From positions 1 through 64,000 of the forward strand of contig NZ_RDSM01000005.1 of the NCBI RefSeq assembly GCF_004115155.1: a stretch of 64,000 nt of DNA, given 5' to 3'. A program made the position numbers and the translations under genes. Every line of letters begins with the position of its first letter. Within the stretch, counting starts at the first letter, position 1. This document shows positions 61,418 through 64,000 of the stretch, piece after piece. The notes below the pieces were generated by a model. The model had not been told where the DNA came from, did not search any database, and saw only the letters and a list, made by a program, of their open reading frames with translations. Source of the DNA: Granulicella sibirica. Its GTDB lineage: Bacteria; Acidobacteriota; Terriglobia; Terriglobales; Acidobacteriaceae.

Positions 61418-64000
61418 ATGAGCAAACAGTATCAAATTGAGAAATCGTTTATCTCGAGAGGAAAGCTCCTCATTTGGTTGGCCTTGGCAAGCATTGTGCT
61501 CAGCAACTCGATTGCCCCGCTGCACGCCCAGACTCTATACGGATCGATCGTGGGCAGCGTCGCTGACTCCACCGGGGCCGTCGTTCCAGATGCGACCATC
61601 ACGGTCGTTCAGACAGAGACGAATGACACACGCGTTGCAACCACCAACAGCAGCGGTGGCTTCACCCTATCCACAGTTCCCACCGGGACCTATAAGGTGA
61701 CAATCTTCAAATCCGGCTTCTCCCTTTTCGAAGCCTCCGATGTGTCTGTCAGGCTCAATACAACAGTTCGTATTGACGCCGCCCTCAAACCAGGCTTGCA
61801 GACCCAGACGATCACTGTCAGTTCGGAAAGCGCCGAGCTCCAGACCGACCGCGCCGACGTAAGCCACGATGTCACGAATCAGAGCCTGGAAGAGCTCCCT
61901 CAACCTACCCGCACGTATGAGGGTTTGATCGGTCTTCTCCCTGGCATATCCCCACCCGCGGCAAGTACTGGAGGTACAAACAATCCGATGCGCTCGATGG
62001 TCATTCAGGCAAACGGGACAAGTGCCAGCGGCACGAACGTTCGCGTCGACGGCGTCAGCGCGACCAACCCTTGGGTGCAGTTCTACTCCACGGCGGTTCC
62101 TTCAACCGACGCCATTCAGACAGTGAGCGTGGTAACGGGAAGTGCCGACGCCGATCAGGGAATGGTGAACGGCGCGGCGATTAATGTACAGATCAAGACT
62201 GGGTCGAATGCGCTTCACGGTTCCATCTATCTCTACCACATCGATAACCTGCTTAAGGCGCGGCCGTACTTCCTGCCCAGCACCAACACTTTACCGAAGC
62301 TGATTGACAACGACGCGGGTGGGACGATCAGCGGACCAATCTTTAAGAACAAGCTCTTCTTCTTCGGCAGCTATGAAGGTGACTTTCTGCATCAAGGAAA
62401 CACGAATATCGCAACCGTACCGACAGACGCCATTCGAAACGGAGACCTGTCAGGGTCGTCGAGCGCTATTTACGACCCGAGCACGGGCAACTTAGATGGC
62501 ACGGGGCGGACAGCCTTCACGAACAATCAACTTCCGGCAAACCGAATCAGCCCTATCGCACAAAAGATAGTAGCTCTCATACCGCAGCCCAACCTTCCGG
62601 GTATCGCGAATAACTACTATGTCAACACACCCAGCTACTATAAAGCGCAAAAAGTGGACACGAAAGTCCAGTGGAACGCGACGAAGAAACTCAATATGTT
62701 CGTCCGCTTCAGTGATTATCCCTACAATGTGACGCAGGGTACAGTCTTTGGCCCGATTCTGAGCGGTGGCAATAACGCCTTTCAAAAGGGAAATATCTAT
62801 GCGGTCTCAGCGTCCGCAACTTATGTGTCCACCCCGCACCTCGTCTTCGACGCGCTGTTTGGCCTCACGCATTCCAGTCAGAATCTGTCGCCTCCGAACA
62901 CCAACCAGCGCTATGGTTCCGATGTTCTAGGCATACCTGGAGTCAATCTAGGGGCGCTGCCGGAAGCAGGCGGCCTTCCGCAATTCAACGTGTCTGGATA
63001 CAGCGGATATGGCTACGGATACCCGGCCCTTGTCTACAACGATCCCGTGTTCCAATACACCGGAAATGGAAATTGGACCCGGGGACGGCACAACCTGCGT
63101 TTTGGTATCGACATAAGTCAACAGCACATGAATCACATTGAGGTAACTCCTACCGGATTCAGTTTCACCGGAGGCGTAACGTCAGTCAATGGTGGAGCTT
63201 CAGCAAACCAGTACAACAGCTTCGCGGACTTCCTCCTTGGGCTTCCCCAGAACGATACGAACAGTGAGCAAAGCGTCCCAAATGTGACGCTGCGCACCTG
63301 GCAGTTTAGCCCTTACGTCGATGATCAGTGGCAGATCACACCGAAGCTCACCGCCTCCTTCGGTACTCGCTGGGATTACTATCCGGTACCAACCCGGCAA
63401 GGCCGCGGAATTGAATATTTCGATATCCCAACAAAGCAGTATCGGCTCTGCGGCGAAGGCGGGAACTCGACAGACTGCGGAATCTCAGTTCAAAAGACCC
63501 TCTTCTCGCCGCGTGTTGGTATTGCATATCGGCCTACGGAGACGACCGTCGCTCGGGCGGGTTTTAGTCTCATACCGGAACAGATCAACATGTTCCGCGA
63601 CGGCTTGTATAACTACCCGAATACACTGACAGGATCTTACTCGGGCGTGAACTCCTATCAGCCTGCGACCACCCTTGCACAAGGCATACCTACCATTCAG
63701 CCTGTGAGCACGGATACGGCCGTGTTAGTGCTTCCGGCCGGTGTCACCTTCAGCACAACCCCAAAGAACTTCATCCGCGGCTATGTCGAGTCTTTCAACG
63801 GCACGGTCCAACAGGATTTTGGAAAGGGGTGGCTCGGACAGGTCGGCTTCGTTGGCTCGCACACCGTTCACCAACACACGCGGTACGATGCTAACTACGG
63901 CCAGGTCGGGGGTGGTGCGGCCAGCCAGCCGTTCAACAACGGAACTCTGGGCAACAGCATTACAGGGGGAGTCGTATTCATCGAGCCGTTTGAGAGCATG
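61418..64000 (+). CDS. Oar-like TonB-dependent receptor, partial (cut by window end)
   Basis: The frame is open for 861 codons to the last base without a stop, so the C-terminus is outside the window. The start has TTAGGAGGT five bases upstream. A signal peptide (about 1-38, ending PLHAQ) is followed by a carboxypeptidase-regulatory-like domain (about 40-125, GSIVGSVADSTGAVVPDATI), a plug (LEELPQPTRTYEGLI, then RVDGVSATNPWVQF) and the first part of the barrel. It is the same architecture as the receptor at 28558. The shared operator-like element suggests co-control with GH29 and GH31, making it the candidate importer of the oligosaccharide. Confidence 0.9.
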   Translation, partial: MSKQYQIEKSFISRGKLLIWLALASIVLSNSIAPLHAQTLYGSIVGSVADSTGAVVPDATITVVQTETNDTRVATTNSSGGFTLSTVPTGTYKVTIFKSGFSLFEASDVSVRLNTTVRIDAALKPGLQTQTITVSSESAELQTDRADVSHDVTNQSLEELPQPTRTYEGLIGLLPGISPPAASTGGTNNPMRSMVIQANGTSASGTNVRVDGVSATNPWVQFYSTAVPSTDAIQTVSVVTGSADADQGMVNGAAINVQIKTGSNALHGSIYLYHIDNLLKARPYFLPSTNTLPKLIDNDAGGTISGPIFKNKLFFFGSYEGDFLHQGNTNIATVPTDAIRNGDLSGSSSAIYDPSTGNLDGTGRTAFTNNQLPANRISPIAQKIVALIPQPNLPGIANNYYVNTPSYYKAQKVDTKVQWNATKKLNMFVRFSDYPYNVTQGTVFGPILSGGNNAFQKGNIYAVSASATYVSTPHLVFDALFGLTHSSQNLSPPNTNQRYGSDVLGIPGVNLGALPEAGGLPQFNVSGYSGYGYGYPALVYNDPVFQYTGNGNWTRGRHNLRFGIDISQQHMNHIEVTPTGFSFTGGVTSVNGGASANQYNSFADFLLGLPQNDTNSEQSVPNVTLRTWQFSPYVDDQWQITPKLTASFGTRWDYYPVPTRQGRGIEYFDIPTKQYRLCGEGGNSTDCGISVQKTLFSPRVGIAYRPTETTVARAGFSLIPEQINMFRDGLYNYPNTLTGSYSGVNSYQPATTLAQGIPTIQPVSTDTAVLVLPAGVTFSTTPKNFIRGYVESFNGTVQQDFGKGWLGQVGFVGSHTVHQHTRYDANYGQVGGGAASQPFNNGTLGNSITGGVVFIEPFESM

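Noticed and set aside
1..64000. CRISPR arrays, tRNA/rRNA genes, insertion sequences, prophage
   Set aside because: None seen: no regularly spaced long repeats, no tRNA-like arms, no transposase or integrase reading frame.

Overview
The window looks like a chromosomal segment of a soil Acidobacteriota of the Terriglobia type (Granulicella, Edaphobacter or Terriglobus-like). The reasons are the moderately high G+C, a PadR regulator paired with an ADOP-type MacB/FtsX permease, two very large Oar-like TonB-dependent receptors with an N-terminal carboxypeptidase-regulatory domain, and a high density of glycoside hydrolases. This placement is inference from gene content; there is no rRNA, tRNA, insertion sequence, CRISPR array or phage gene in the window.

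Layout. (1) 0.4-9 kb: a GMC oxidoreductase followed by hypA and hypB (nickel insertion), a TPR protein and a DUF4331 protein in a convergent operon, and a large diheme c-type cytochrome distantly like RoxA or MauG. (2) 9-12 kb: an ADOP permease and its PadR regulator. (3) 13.2-18.9 kb: a bufferin-type (DUF692/DUF2063) peptide-metallophore operon with a SPATA20/DUF255 thioredoxin-like protein as last gene, a secreted HExxH metalloprotease, and the wreck of a DoxX gene. (4) 18.9-44.6 kb: a large catabolic locus with N-acyl-D-amino-acid deacylase, 3-hydroxyacyl-CoA-dehydrogenase-like and class III aminotransferase genes each present twice. It also holds an IclR regulator, SSS and DMT transporters, a TonB receptor, RidA, Gfo/Idh/MocA, FAH-family, ceramidase-like and amidohydrolase enzymes, GH20-like and GHL10 hydrolases and a heparinase II/III-like protein. 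(5) 45-49.2 kb: a secreted clan-A glycosidase-like protein and a class I DAHP synthase. (6) 49.2-56 kb: a DUF190-TolC-HlyD-RND efflux operon whose RND pump gene is broken twice. (7) 56.4-64 kb: divergent alpha-L-fucosidase (GH29) and alpha-xylosidase-like (GH31) genes and a second TonB receptor running off the end, which looks like a xyloglucan-type utilisation locus.

The most notable result is regulatory. A 16-bp palindrome, GTCCA-N6-TGGAC, occurs six times (two copies with one mismatch) in front of the transcription units of region 4, including one in front of the IclR gene itself. It ties about 26 kb into one putative IclR regulon. The gene set suggests uptake and breakdown of an N-acylated amino-sugar or amino-acid-containing glycan, with a deacylated D-amino (sugar) acid as intermediate; I do not know this exact pathway as a described one. 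A different 20-bp element (LacI-like, one mismatch between its two copies) links GH29/GH31 to the last TonB receptor. Three TGTAAGGA repeats at exact 11-bp spacing lie upstream of the efflux operon and look like an OmpR/PhoB-type response-regulator site.
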